64,000 nucleotides of DNA, taken from contig JBFWQM010000003.1 of assembly GCA_050249455.1 (NCBI GenBank), forward strand, positions 16,306-80,305. The letters run 5' to 3'. Under the pieces are notes generated by a model. It searched no databases. It was not told the origin of the DNA and was given only the letters and a program-made list of their open reading frames with translations. Made by a program: the position numbers and the translations under genes. The first letter of the stretch is position 1, and every line of letters starts with the position of its first letter. Positions 8,433 through 16,526 of the stretch are shown here, one piece after another. Origin of the DNA: JBFWQM01 sp050249455 (GTDB taxonomy: Bacteria > Pseudomonadota > Alphaproteobacteria > MPNO01 > VGEU01).

Positions 8433-9185
8433 GTGGCGGCGCGCCCGCTCCGCCTCGGGGTCAACGTCGACCATGTCGCCACCGTGCGCAACGCGCGCGG
8501 CGGCGGCCATCCCGATCCCGTCCGCGCCGCGCTGGCGGCGGAAGCGGCGGGCGCCGACGGCATCACCGCCCACCTGCGCGAGGACCGGCGCCACATCCGC
8601 GACGCCGACATCGCCGCGCTGATGCAGCGGCTGCGCGCGCCGCTCAACTTCGAGATGGCTGCGACGCCCGAGATGGCGCGGATCGCGCTGGCGCACCGGC
8701 CGCATGCCGCCTGCCTGGTGCCGGAAAAACGTGAGGAGCGCACCACCGAGGGCGGCCTCGACGTCGCGGGCGCGGCGGTGCGGCTGGCCGAATTCATCGC
8801 CCCGCTGGTCGCAGCCGGCATCCGGGTCTCGATGTTCGTCGAGCCTGACCCGCGCCAGCTGGACGCCGCGCGCGCCATCGGCGCACCGGTGGTGGAGCTG
8901 CACACCGGCGCCTACTGCGAGGCGGCGGGTGAGGAGCGGGCGCGCGAGCTGGCGCGCCTGCGGGCCGCCGCCGCGCATGCCGCGGCGATCGGCCTCGAAT
9001 GCCACGCCGGGCACGGCCTCGACTTCGACACCGTCGGCGCGGTCGCCGCGATTCCAACCGTGGTCGAGCTCAACATCGGGCACTTCCTTGTCGGCGAGGC
9101 GATCTTCACCGGCCTCGACGCCGCGATCCGGCGCATGCGCGCGGCGATGGACGCCGCCCGCCGGGGCGATCTGGACCGGGCATGA
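8433..9185 (+). CDS. pdxJ: Pyridoxine 5'-phosphate synthase
   Basis: Condenses 3-amino-2-oxopropyl phosphate (1-amino-acetone 3-phosphate) with deoxyxylulose 5-phosphate to form pyridoxine 5'-phosphate in the DXP-dependent vitamin B6 route. The 250-aa TIM-barrel protein carries the signatures LGVNVDHVATVRNARGG, ADGITAHLREDRRHI and LNIGHFLVGEAI. Translation starts at a GTG three bases after the rel stop. Its TGA overlaps the ATG of acpS, so the two are coupled. Family length is 240-255 aa. Confidence 0.97.
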   Translation: MAARPLRLGVNVDHVATVRNARGGGHPDPVRAALAAEAAGADGITAHLREDRRHIRDADIAALMQRLRAPLNFEMAATPEMARIALAHRPHAACLVPEKREERTTEGGLDVAGAAVRLAEFIAPLVAAGIRVSMFVEPDPRQLDAARAIGAPVVELHTGAYCEAAGEERARELARLRAAAAHAAAIGLECHAGHGLDFDTVGAVAAIPTVVELNIGHFLVGEAIFTGLDAAIRRMRAAMDAARRGDLDRA

Positions 9186-9589
9186 TCCTCGGCATCGGCA
9201 ACGACATCATCGACATCGGGCGCATCGAGCGCACCATCGCGCGCTTCGGCGACCGCTTCCTGGCGCGCGTCTTCACCGACGTCGAGCGCGCCCGCTCCGA
9301 CCGGCGCGCCAACCGCGCCGCGTCCTACGCCAAGCGCTACGCCGCCAAGGAGGCGTGCTCCAAGGCGCTCGGCACCGGCTTCCGCCAGGGCGTGTTCTGG
9401 CGCGACATGGGGGTGGTCAACCTGCGCACCGGGCGGCCGACGTTGCTGCTGACCGGCGGGGCCGCGGCGCGGCTGTCCGCCATGACGCCGCCGGGCATGA
9501 CCGCCGAGATCCACCTGACGCTGACCGACGAGCCGCCGCTCGCGCAGGCGATCGTGCTGATCACCGCGCTGCGCGGGCCCGGCGGTTGA
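9182..9589 (+). CDS. acpS: Holo-[acyl-carrier-protein] synthase
   Basis: Transfers phosphopantetheine from CoA to acyl carrier protein. The 135-aa protein has the two family signatures: GIGNDIIDIGRIE at the N-terminus, with magnesium-binding Asp8, and YAAKEACSKALGTGF in the middle. The ATG overlaps the pdxJ stop (ATGA). The pdxJ-acpS-lepB-rnc-era order is classical for proteobacteria and supports the call. Confidence 0.96.
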   Translation: MILGIGNDIIDIGRIERTIARFGDRFLARVFTDVERARSDRRANRAASYAKRYAAKEACSKALGTGFRQGVFWRDMGVVNLRTGRPTLLLTGGAAARLSAMTPPGMTAEIHLTLTDEPPLAQAIVLITALRGPGG

Positions 9590-9611
9590 CGGCGCGCGGT
9601 CGGGTTGCCAC

Positions 9612-9640
9612 TTGACAGCCTGTGGAGCCGCTGGCTTGAT
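9612..9640 (+). promoter_or_regulatory. Possible lepB promoter
   Basis: A perfect TTGACA (9612-9617) is followed after 17 bases by a weak -10 (cttgat, 9635-9640), 67 bases before lepB. The -10 matches at only three of six positions, so this is tentative. Confidence 0.3.
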
Positions 9641-9706
9641 CGGTCCGGCCCGGCCCGGAGGTCGCCAGCGCGCGTAAGATTCTTGAAGAATTCCACGTAC
9701 CCTCTG

Positions 9707-10447
9707 ATGACAGCAAAAAAACAAGGCGGGCTCTGGGAGACCGTCAAGACGGTGATCTACGCCGTCCTGATCGCGCTCGTCATCCGTACCGTGGCGTTCG
9801 AGCCGTTCAATATTCCTTCCGGGTCGATGATCCCGTCGCTGCTGATCGGCGACTACTTGTTCGTCTCCAAGTATTCCTACGGCTACAGCCGGTATTCCAT
9901 GCCGCTGGGCCTGCCGCTGTTCAGCGGCCGCGTGTTCAAGGGCGAGCCGGAGCGCGGCGACATCGCCGTGTTCAAGCTGCCCAGCGACAACAAGACCGAC
10001 TACATCAAGCGGATCGTCGGGCTGCCCGGCGACCGCATCCAGATGAAGCAGGGCCGCCTCTACATCAACGACGCGCTGGTCGAGCGCCGCCGGGTCGAGG
10101 ACTACATCGAGACCGACCGGTTCGGGAACGTCGTGCGCACGCCGCAATACGTCGAGACGCTGCCGAACGGGCGCCAGCACCGCATCCTGGAGATCAGCGA
10201 CAACGGCGCGCTCGACAACACCGGCGTCTTCGTCGTGCCGAAGAACCACTACTTCGCGATGGGCGACAACCGCGACAACTCGCTCGACAGCCGGGTGCTC
10301 AACGGCGTCGGCTACGTGCCGGCCGAGAACCTGGTCGGCCGCGCCGAGATCCTGTTCTTCTCCACCAACGGCAGCGCGAGCCTGTGGGAATTCTGGAAGT
10401 GGCCGGGGGCGATTCGCTTCGGGCGGTTCTTCCAAACTCTCTCCTAG
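9707..10447 (+). CDS. lepB: Signal peptidase I
   Basis: Cleaves Sec and Tat signal peptides on the outer face of the inner membrane. The 246-aa protein has one N-terminal membrane segment (about residues 13-29), then IPSGSMIPSLLIGD with nucleophile Ser40 and YIKRIVGLPGDRI with general base Lys101, then the GDNRDNSLDSR box. I chose the ATG at 9707 because it gives the short cytoplasmic tail usual in alphaproteobacteria. Its TAG overlaps the GTG start of rnc by one base. Confidence 0.96.
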   Translation: MTAKKQGGLWETVKTVIYAVLIALVIRTVAFEPFNIPSGSMIPSLLIGDYLFVSKYSYGYSRYSMPLGLPLFSGRVFKGEPERGDIAVFKLPSDNKTDYIKRIVGLPGDRIQMKQGRLYINDALVERRRVEDYIETDRFGNVVRTPQYVETLPNGRQHRILEISDNGALDNTGVFVVPKNHYFAMGDNRDNSLDSRVLNGVGYVPAENLVGRAEILFFSTNGSASLWEFWKWPGAIRFGRFFQTLS

Positions 10448-11145
10448 TGCCCGACCGTCCGCCGCTCGACGAGCTGATGACCGCGCTGGGGCACCGCTTC
10501 GCGGCGCCCGAGATGCTGGAGCGCGCCGTCAGCCATTCCAGCGCCTCGGACGACCGCGCCGCGCCGATGAGCTACGAGCGGCTGGAATTCCTCGGCGACC
10601 GCGTGCTGTCGCTGGTGGTCACAGAGATGCTGTTCCGCCGCTTCGAGCACGAGCGCGAGGGGCCGCTGGCCCGGCGCCTCGCGGCGCTGGTCGACCGCGA
10701 CAGCCTGGTGGCGGTGGCGCGCGAGATCGGCCTCGGCCGGTTCATCAAGATGTCGATGGGCGAGGTGCAGGCCGGCACGCGCGACCAGCCGACGGTGATC
10801 GCCGACGCCTGCGAGGCGGTGATCGGCGCGCTCTACCTCGACGGCGGGCTGCCGGCGGCGGCGCAGTTCATCGAGCGTCTGTGGTCGCCGATGGTGACGC
10901 CCGAGCCGCCGCGCGATCCCAAGACGACTCTGCAGGAATGGGCCCAGGCCGGGCGGCGGAAGCTGCCGCGCTACCGCGTGGTCGACGTCTCCGGCCCGCC
11001 GCACAACCCGCTGTTCACCGTGGAGGTGCGTGTCGATCCGCTGCCGACGGTGACCGCGCAGGGCAGTTCCAAGCGGGTGGCGGAGCAGGCCGCGGCGCAG
11101 CAGCTCTTGGCGCTGATCGAGCGGCACGAAACCGATGGCGGATGA
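10447..11145 (+). CDS. rnc: Ribonuclease III
   Basis: Cleaves double-stranded RNA, processing rRNA precursors and some mRNAs. The 232-aa protein has the signature ERLEFLGDRVL (residues 44-54; Glu47, Asp51) and the second acidic motif with Glu123 (IADACEAVIGALYLD). A double-stranded-RNA binding domain occupies about 165-232. The start is a GTG whose G is the last base of the lepB stop (TAGTG); the next in-frame upstream start would lie deep inside lepB. era overlaps its end by 11 bases. Confidence 0.96.
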   Translation: MPDRPPLDELMTALGHRFAAPEMLERAVSHSSASDDRAAPMSYERLEFLGDRVLSLVVTEMLFRRFEHEREGPLARRLAALVDRDSLVAVAREIGLGRFIKMSMGEVQAGTRDQPTVIADACEAVIGALYLDGGLPAAAQFIERLWSPMVTPEPPRDPKTTLQEWAQAGRRKLPRYRVVDVSGPPHNPLFTVEVRVDPLPTVTAQGSSKRVAEQAAAQQLLALIERHETDGG

Positions 11146-12052
11146 TCCGCGCCGCGCCGGCTTCGTCGCCGTGGTCGGCGCGCCGAACGCCGGCAAGTCC
11201 ACCCTGGTCAACCAGCTCGTCGGCGCCAAGGTCACCATCGTCACGCCGAAGGCGCAGACCACCCGCGCGCGCATCCTCGCGATCTGCGTCGAAGGCGACA
11301 GCCAGATCGTCTTCGTCGATACGCCCGGCATCTTCGCGCCGCGCCGACGGCTCGACCGCGCGATGGTCGCCGCCGCCTGGACCGGCGCCGGCGACGCCGA
11401 CGAGGTCGTGCTGGTCGTCGACGCCACCGCCCGGGTCGGCGAGGTCATCGACCGCATCGTCGCGGGGCTGCGCAAGGCCGGTCGCCCGGCTGTCCTGGTC
11501 CTCAACAAGATCGACCTGATCAAGCGCGAGAAGCTGCTCGGCCTCGCCAGCCGCTTCGATGCCGAAGGCGTGTTCACCGACATATTCATGGTCTCGGCGC
11601 TGACCGGCGACGGCGTCGCCGACCTGCGCCGTACGCTGGCGGCGCGGCTGCCGGAAGGGCCCTGGCTCTACCCCGAGGACCAGCTCAGCGACATCAACGA
11701 CCGGCTGTTCGCCGCGGAGATCACCCGCGAGCAGCTCTTCCTGAAGCTGTACCAGGAAGTGCCGTACTCGCTGACCGTCGAGACCGAGGAGTGGGAGGAG
11801 TTCCGCGACGGAAGCGTACGGGTCAAGCAGGCGATCCTGGTCGAGCGCGACACCCAGCGCGCCATCGTGCTCGGCAAGGGCGGCCACACCATCAAGACGA
11901 TCGGCGCCGCCGCCCGCGCCGAGCTGGAGGGCCACTTCGGCCGCAAGGTCCACCTGCTGCTGGAGGTCCTGGTCCGCGCCAACTGGGCCGAGGACCCGGA
12001 GCATTACGACGCTATCGGCCTCGAGTACGAGCCGGACCGGAAGCGGAAGTAG
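11135..12052 (+). CDS. era: GTPase Era
   Basis: Essential GTPase that binds the 3' end of 16S rRNA during 30S subunit assembly. The 305-aa protein shows G1 GAPNAGKST (residues 15-23), G3 DTPGIF, G4 NKIDLI and a C-terminal KH domain with the GKGGHTIKTIG loop. It overlaps rnc by 11 bases. In most alphaproteobacteria recO follows era directly; here nearly 8 kb of other genes intervene. Confidence 0.97.
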   Translation: MADDPRRAGFVAVVGAPNAGKSTLVNQLVGAKVTIVTPKAQTTRARILAICVEGDSQIVFVDTPGIFAPRRRLDRAMVAAAWTGAGDADEVVLVVDATARVGEVIDRIVAGLRKAGRPAVLVLNKIDLIKREKLLGLASRFDAEGVFTDIFMVSALTGDGVADLRRTLAARLPEGPWLYPEDQLSDINDRLFAAEITREQLFLKLYQEVPYSLTVETEEWEEFRDGSVRVKQAILVERDTQRAIVLGKGGHTIKTIGAAARAELEGHFGRKVHLLLEVLVRANWAEDPEHYDAIGLEYEPDRKRK

Positions 12053-12120
12053 CGCGCGCCTTGCCGCCCGCCGCGCGCGGAGGCACCATCGCCGGGCTGT
12101 ACCGGACGGGGAGGGGACGC

Positions 12121-13059
12121 GTGGCCGCGAAATTCGGGTACCTGCTGCCGACCCGCGAGCGGGTGATGGAGGGCAAGCCGGCCGCTTTGCCGCTGCTGGA
12201 CCTTGCCGTGCGCGCGGAGACGATCGGCCTCGACTCGGTCTGGATCGGCGACTCGCTGATCGACCGGCCGCGGCACGAGCCGCTGACGATGCTGGCCGCG
12301 GTGGCGGCGCGGACGCGCAAGGTAGCGCTCGGCACCGCCGTGTTGCTGCCGGCGCTGCGTAACCCGGTGGTGCTGGCGCACCTGGCGGCCACGGTCGACC
12401 AGATCAGCGAGGGGCGCCTGATCCTCGGCATCGGGATCAGCGTCGACCAGCCGCGCATGCGCGCCGAGTTCGAGGCCGCCGGCGTGCCGTTCGACAAGCG
12501 CGTCGGGCGCATCCTCGAAGGGATGCGGCTGTGCCGCGCGCTGTGGACCGGCGACAAGGTCGACTGGGACGGCCGCTGGCACCTGGAGGGCGCGCAGATC
12601 GGCCCGGTGCCGCACCGGCCCGGCGGGCCGCCGATCTGGATGGGCGGCTCCTCGCCCGGCAGCATCCAGCGCGCCGGCAAGTATTTCGACGGCTGGTTTC
12701 CGATCTCGCCGCCGCCGGCAAAATTCGCGGCGCAGTGGGCGGAGGTGCAGCAGGTGGCGCGCGATGCGGGCCGCGACCCGGCGGCGCTGACCGGCGCGAT
12801 CTACCTGACGGTGTGCGTCGACGAGGACGCCGCGCGCGCCGAGGCGCGGATCGGCGACTTCCTGGAGAGCTACTATCCCGGCCGCGGCGCGTTCATGAAG
12901 CGGGCCCAGTCGTGGTACGCCGGGCCCAAGGCCGGCGCGGTCGACTGGCTCGCCGCCTACATCGCCGGCGGCGCCAGCCACTTCATCATCCGCTTCCCCG
13001 GCGACCACGAGCGCCACCTCGACGTGCTGGCCGACATCCGCGTACAGCTCGCCGGATAG
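12121..13059 (+). CDS. LLM-class flavin-dependent oxidoreductase
   Basis: A 312-aa luciferase-like monooxygenase family protein (F420- or FMN-dependent; which cofactor cannot be told). Family features are FGYLLPTRER at the first barrel strand, AETIGLDSVWIGDS, and the WMGGSSPGSIQRAGKYFDGWFP segment. The GTG at 12121 is preceded by ggggagggg and starts just before the first strand. It has no obvious functional partner. It is the first gene of the block that separates era from recO and ends facing a hairpin shared with apbE. Confidence 0.85.
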   Translation: MAAKFGYLLPTRERVMEGKPAALPLLDLAVRAETIGLDSVWIGDSLIDRPRHEPLTMLAAVAARTRKVALGTAVLLPALRNPVVLAHLAATVDQISEGRLILGIGISVDQPRMRAEFEAAGVPFDKRVGRILEGMRLCRALWTGDKVDWDGRWHLEGAQIGPVPHRPGGPPIWMGGSSPGSIQRAGKYFDGWFPISPPPAKFAAQWAEVQQVARDAGRDPAALTGAIYLTVCVDEDAARAEARIGDFLESYYPGRGAFMKRAQSWYAGPKAGAVDWLAAYIAGGASHFIIRFPGDHERHLDVLADIRVQLAG

Positions 13060-13099
13060 GCGCAAGCGTCCCGCAACGCGCGTCCGCAGGCCGGCAGCC

Positions 13100-13148
13100 G
13101 CCCACCTCTCCCTCCCCATCGATTCGCGACGGGGAGGAAGAGGTGGGC
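13100..13148. terminator. Bidirectional hairpin between the LLM gene and apbE
   Basis: gcccacctc (13100-13108) pairs with gaggtgggc (13140-13148), with an inner cctcccc/ggggagg stem around a short loop. It lies between two converging genes. There is no T tract, so termination could be factor-assisted, or this could be a copy of a dispersed palindrome. Confidence 0.55.
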
Positions 13149-13185
13149 AGCCTCGGCGTTCGCTCGCGAGGCGTTCTCCGCGGCG

Positions 13186-14184
13186 TCAGTCCAGCATCGC
13201 GAGGAACGCCGGCGTCATCGTTTCTGGCAGGCGATCGCCGCCGCCGTCGCGCGCGACGAACAGCGCGGCGATGCCGCGGGCGCAGGCGAAGTCGTAGCCC
13301 GCCTGCGGCCCCAGCACGGTCAGCGCCGTCGCCAGCGCGTCGGCCTGCATGCACGACGGGTGCAGAACCGTCACCGCGACCAGCCCGTGCGACACCGGCC
13401 GCCCGGTGCGGGGGTCGATGGTGTGGGCGTAGCGGATGCCGCCCGAGTCGAAGAAGCGGCGATAGTCGCCCGACGTGGCGACGGCGAGGCCGTGCAGCGC
13501 GACGATGGTCTCGGGCATGTCGGCGCGCGGGCGGTCCGGCGCGACCCACCACGGCTTGCCGTCGGGCTTGGTCCCGGCGCCGCGCAGCTCGCCGCCGACC
13601 TCCACCAGGTAGCAGGTCAGGCCGGCATCGCGCAGGCAATCGGCGACCGCGTCGACGCCGAAGCCCTTGGCGATCGCGGACAGGTCGAGGCGGACGCCGC
13701 CCGGCTGGCGCGCCCGCCGTCGCGCCGCATCGATCTCGAGCCGTGCCCAGCCGACCGGCCCGGCGACCGCCTCGATCGCCGCCGCCGGCGGCGGCTCGGT
13801 GCGCCGGCCCGCGGGCCCGAAGCCCCACAGGTCGACCAGCGGACCGACTGTAGGGTCGAACGCTCCGTCCGTCTCGCGCGCCAGCGCCAGCGCGGCTGTC
13901 AGGACGGCGAGGAATTCCTCGGGCAGGGCCAGCCATGTGCCGGCCGGCGCGGCGTTGAACCGCGACAAGTCGGAGTCGGGCCGATAGGTGCTCATCTGCG
14001 CCACGACGCGGTCGAGCGCGTGCTGGATGCGCGCGCGCAGAGCGACGAAGTCGATGTCGGGCGGCGCGGCGACGCGGACCGTCCACGTCGTCCCCATCGT
14101 CTCGCCGACCAGTGTCGCCACTCGCGCGCCGGCCGCCGGTGCGTCCGGCGGCGCGGCGAGCGCGGGGACCGCGACGCGCCGCAC
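13186..14184 (-). CDS. apbE: FAD:protein FMN transferase ApbE
   Basis: Attaches FMN covalently to Ser/Thr of target proteins using FAD as donor, normally in the periplasm. From the GTG at 14184 (5 bases after the DUF4198 stop) it gives 332 aa. Family motifs are GETMGTTWTVRV, the SAIAKGFGVDAVADCLR and YLVEVGGELRG flavin-site segments, TSGDYRRFF, DPRTGRPV and CMQADALATALTVLG. The N-terminus is mildly hydrophobic (VAVPALAAP) and could be a short export signal, but this is weak. It is the last gene of the PepSY-DUF2271-DUF4198-ApbE operon and its likely target, the DUF2271 protein, is encoded two genes upstream. Confidence 0.93.
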   Translation of the reverse strand: MRRVAVPALAAPPDAPAAGARVATLVGETMGTTWTVRVAAPPDIDFVALRARIQHALDRVVAQMSTYRPDSDLSRFNAAPAGTWLALPEEFLAVLTAALALARETDGAFDPTVGPLVDLWGFGPAGRRTEPPPAAAIEAVAGPVGWARLEIDAARRRARQPGGVRLDLSAIAKGFGVDAVADCLRDAGLTCYLVEVGGELRGAGTKPDGKPWWVAPDRPRADMPETIVALHGLAVATSGDYRRFFDSGGIRYAHTIDPRTGRPVSHGLVAVTVLHPSCMQADALATALTVLGPQAGYDFACARGIAALFVARDGGGDRLPETMTPAFLAMLD

Positions 14185-14189
14185 GGCGA

Positions 14190-14999
14190 CTACTGCGGCA
14201 GGACCTCCAACGTCGCGGTATAGGCGGCGCGCCGGCGGGCGTTCTTGATCTCGCTCTTGTCGTCCTGGACCGAGGCGTTGATCCAGTACATGCCGGGCTG
14301 CGTCCAGCTCAGCTCGATCTTGCCTTCCTCGTCGGTGGTGTAGGTCTTCTCGTGAAGGTTGTCGCGGTAGCGGATGCCGCCCGGGATCACGGTCACCTTG
14401 AGGCCGGCGGTCGGCTTGCCGTCGAGCAGCATGCGGAACGTCGCCGGCTCGCCGACGACGAGGTCGTTGGGATGCGTCACCGGCAACAGCTCCAGCCCTT
14501 CGTTGGTCGGCTTCAGCACCGTGTCGGTCGGCTTGCCGTTGGTGACGAACACCTCCAGCCGGCCTTGCATCTGGGTGACGCGCAGGTCCTCGGCATTGGC
14601 CGGCACTTCCTTGGCGTAGTTCGCGGCGGTGCCGCGCCAGCGCTTCTGCTGGCCGTCCACCTTGTAGCTGGCGAACATGCCGCTGTTCAGGATCGCGATC
14701 TTGTAGGTGCCCTTCTGCTTGAGCTGCACGTCGAAGGTGCTGCGGTACTTGCCAGTGCTCTGGTTCTCCGCCGTCGTCGCCGTGCCGTCCGGCGCCACGA
14801 CGGCGAGGTTGTCGAGGCGCATCGGCACGTGCTCGAAATAGAACAGGTCGTTGGACACCGCCGCGTCGACGGTGACCCACAGGTTGTCGCCGGACACCAC
14901 CGTCGCCGACGGCAGCAGCCATTGCCGGTGCGCCTGCGCGCCCGACAGCGGCAGGCAGGCGGCGATCGCCAGGAGCAGGATCTTGGCAGGCGTCTTCAT
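14190..14999 (-). CDS. DUF4198 domain periplasmic protein
   Basis: A 269-aa exported protein: signal peptide MKTPAKILLLAIAACLPLSG with AQA before His, then a beta-rich region beginning HRQWLLPSATVVSGDNLWVTV. DUF4198 proteins are periplasmic and have been linked to metal uptake in some lineages; the molecular activity is not established. The ATG at 14999 has gagga five bases ahead; an ATG at 15011 would add four residues. apbE follows after 5 bases. The neighbours suggest a part in a flavin electron-transfer or metal-handling complex (inference). Confidence 0.82.
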   Translation of the reverse strand: MKTPAKILLLAIAACLPLSGAQAHRQWLLPSATVVSGDNLWVTVDAAVSNDLFYFEHVPMRLDNLAVVAPDGTATTAENQSTGKYRSTFDVQLKQKGTYKIAILNSGMFASYKVDGQQKRWRGTAANYAKEVPANAEDLRVTQMQGRLEVFVTNGKPTDTVLKPTNEGLELLPVTHPNDLVVGEPATFRMLLDGKPTAGLKVTVIPGGIRYRDNLHEKTYTTDEEGKIELSWTQPGMYWINASVQDDKSEIKNARRRAAYTATLEVLPQ

Positions 15000-15030
15000 C
15001 GCGGTCCTCATGGTCGGGTCCCCCAGGATT

Positions 15031-15543
15031 CTACGGCTTGAGGTCGAGGGCGAGGGCGCCGAGCTCGTGCTCGCCCTTCGCGGTCAGGCTTTGCGCCGCC
15101 TTGGGCGGCCACTGGAACGGGATGCGCAGCAGCTCGCGGCCGCCGACCTCGCGCGCGGCCTCGACGACCAGTTTGTATTCGCCGGGCGGCAGCTCCTTGA
15201 GCGGCGCCTTCGCGTCGGAGAAGGTGAGGGTGTGGTCGCCCGGCGCGCGCGTCGCGCCGGTGATGCCGTCCACCGGCATCCGCAGGTCGCGGCCGGTGCG
15301 CCGCCACCACTGGCGCATGTCCTTGAGCCAGGTGGTGCCCTCGTTGTTCTTGAGCTTGACGTCGTACCAGACCATCAGGTTGGCGGCGACGCTCTGGTCG
15401 GCGCGTTCCACCCACATCGCGACGTAGGGCTTGTGGTACTCGGCGACGGTCAGCCGCGGGATCTCGACCTTCAGCGACAGGTCCGCCGCGGCGGCCGGCG
15501 TCACGATCAGCGCGGTCACGGCGATGGGAAGCGCAGGACGCAT
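15031..15543 (-). CDS. DUF2271 protein with ApbE-type FMN attachment motif
   Basis: A 170-aa exported protein with a signal peptide ending near AAAA (residues 17-20). Residues 92-98 read DGITGAT, which fits the D-x-x-[ST]-G-A-[ST] flavinylation motif used by ApbE on NqrC/RnfG-type proteins; Thr98 would carry FMN. The rest is a beta-rich domain with WLKDMRQWWRRTGRDLRMP just before the motif and GEYKLVVEAAREVGGRELLRIPF after it. It lies 11 bases after the PepSY gene and 31 before DUF4198. Flavinylation is inferred, not shown. Confidence 0.83.
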   Translation of the reverse strand: MRPALPIAVTALIVTPAAAADLSLKVEIPRLTVAEYHKPYVAMWVERADQSVAANLMVWYDVKLKNNEGTTWLKDMRQWWRRTGRDLRMPVDGITGATRAPGDHTLTFSDAKAPLKELPPGEYKLVVEAAREVGGRELLRIPFQWPPKAAQSLTAKGEHELGALALDLKP

Positions 15544-15554
15544 CAAATGCCTCG

Positions 15555-16268
15555 TCAGTGGATGAACAGGATGGCCAGCGCCGCCGGGATCAGCAGGCCG
15601 AGCCCGGTGATCGGCCACGTGGCGGGCCGGTTGCCGGCATGGAGCTGGAGGAGGAGGAGGCCGGTCGCGCAGAACACCAGGCACGCGACGGCGAAGATGT
15701 CGATGAACCAGCTCCACACGATGCCGGTGTGGCGACCCTTGTGCAGGTCGTTCAGATAGGCGATCCAGCCACGGTCGGTCTTCTCGTAGGTCGCCTCGCC
15801 GGTCTGCAGGTCGATGCGCAGCCAGGCGTCGCCGCCCGGCCGCGGCAGGCCGAGATAGACCTCGTCGTCCGACCAGTCGGGCGTGACGCCGGCGATGTCG
15901 ACCGAAAGCGCGCGGGCCGCCCATTCGCCCGCCTGCGCGGGGATCGGGCCCTCGGCGTCGGCGGCGTCCTTCAGCGTCGTCTTCAGCGCATCCGGCAACG
16001 TCGCGGTGCGCGTCGTCACGGTCGGCGTCGCCCCGATCGAGCCGGCATGGTTCAGCGTGATGCCGGTGGCGGCGAACAGGATCATGCCCACCAGGCACAG
16101 CGCCGAGCTCATCCAGTGCCAGGTGTGGAGCTGCTTCAGCCAGAAGGTCCGGCGCCCCTTGGCGCCGCGCGAGCGGCGCGCGCCGCCGGCTGCCGCCGCC
16201 GAGCGCAGCGATGCCGCAGTCGTCCCAGGGACGGCGGCAGGACGGCGTTCGTGGTCGGTGGCGAGCAA
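15555..16268 (-). CDS. PepSY-associated membrane protein
   Basis: A 237-aa inner-membrane protein with an N-terminal membrane segment (WHWMSSALCLVGMILFAATG), a periplasmic PepSY-like domain, and two C-terminal segments (WFIDIFAVACLVFCATGLLL; ITGLGLLIPAALAILFI). Histidines near the membrane edges (LHTWHW, LNHAG, KGRHTG) recall PepSY-TM proteins that move electrons across the membrane. The only start reachable in frame without losing the first segment is a TTG at 16268, so the start is uncertain. First gene of the operon, behind a Fur-like palindrome. Confidence 0.85.
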   Translation of the reverse strand: MLATDHERRPAAVPGTTAASLRSAAAAGGARRSRGAKGRRTFWLKQLHTWHWMSSALCLVGMILFAATGITLNHAGSIGATPTVTTRTATLPDALKTTLKDAADAEGPIPAQAGEWAARALSVDIAGVTPDWSDDEVYLGLPRPGGDAWLRIDLQTGEATYEKTDRGWIAYLNDLHKGRHTGIVWSWFIDIFAVACLVFCATGLLLLQLHAGNRPATWPITGLGLLIPAALAILFIH

Positions 16269-16307
16269 ACGGGACGATCCGATGAGAGCGAAGCGGCGGC
16301 TGGCGCC

Positions 16308-16336
16308 ACCATAATGTTATTGCGACTTATTCGCAA
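16308..16336 (-). promoter_or_regulatory. Candidate promoter of the PepSY/DUF2271/DUF4198/ApbE operon
   Basis: Read on the minus strand, TTGCGA (16336-16331) and TATGGT (16313-16308) are 17 bases apart, each matching consensus at four of six positions. The predicted start of transcription is about 30 bases before the TTG codon. The -35 lies inside the Fur-like palindrome. Confidence 0.45.
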
Positions 16337-16337
16337 T
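16319..16337. promoter_or_regulatory. Perfect 19-bp palindrome, Fur-like operator
   Basis: ATTGCGA (16319-16325), five bases, TCGCAAT (16331-16337): perfect 7-bp arms. Size and spacing (7-5-7) fit the 19-bp Fur box, and GCGAAT/ATTCGC half sites are used by Fur in several proteobacteria. It overlaps the -35 of the operon promoter, where a repressor would act. Irr, RirA or another regulator is possible. Confidence 0.55.
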
Positions 16338-16526
16338 TGGTAACTGGTGCGACGTTTCCGCCGCCCAGACCCCGCGACACACACGCGCCGCCGCGCCCAT
16401 TCCGTCGCGCCGGGCAGGAGAATTTTGCAAGACCGCGCCGATTCGAAAGCCGAACCGGAAACGCCGTCGGCAGCGCATTCCGGGCGTTGAACCCGGTGCG
16501 TCGCCCCGCGCCTTCGGCGTCCGCCG

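Noticed and set aside
6741..9083. A 780-codon open frame on the minus strand opposite rel and pdxJ
   Set aside because: Its composition (Arg/Gly/Asp/His-rich, no domain) is what antisense reading of a GC-rich gene gives. The plus-strand genes are certain.
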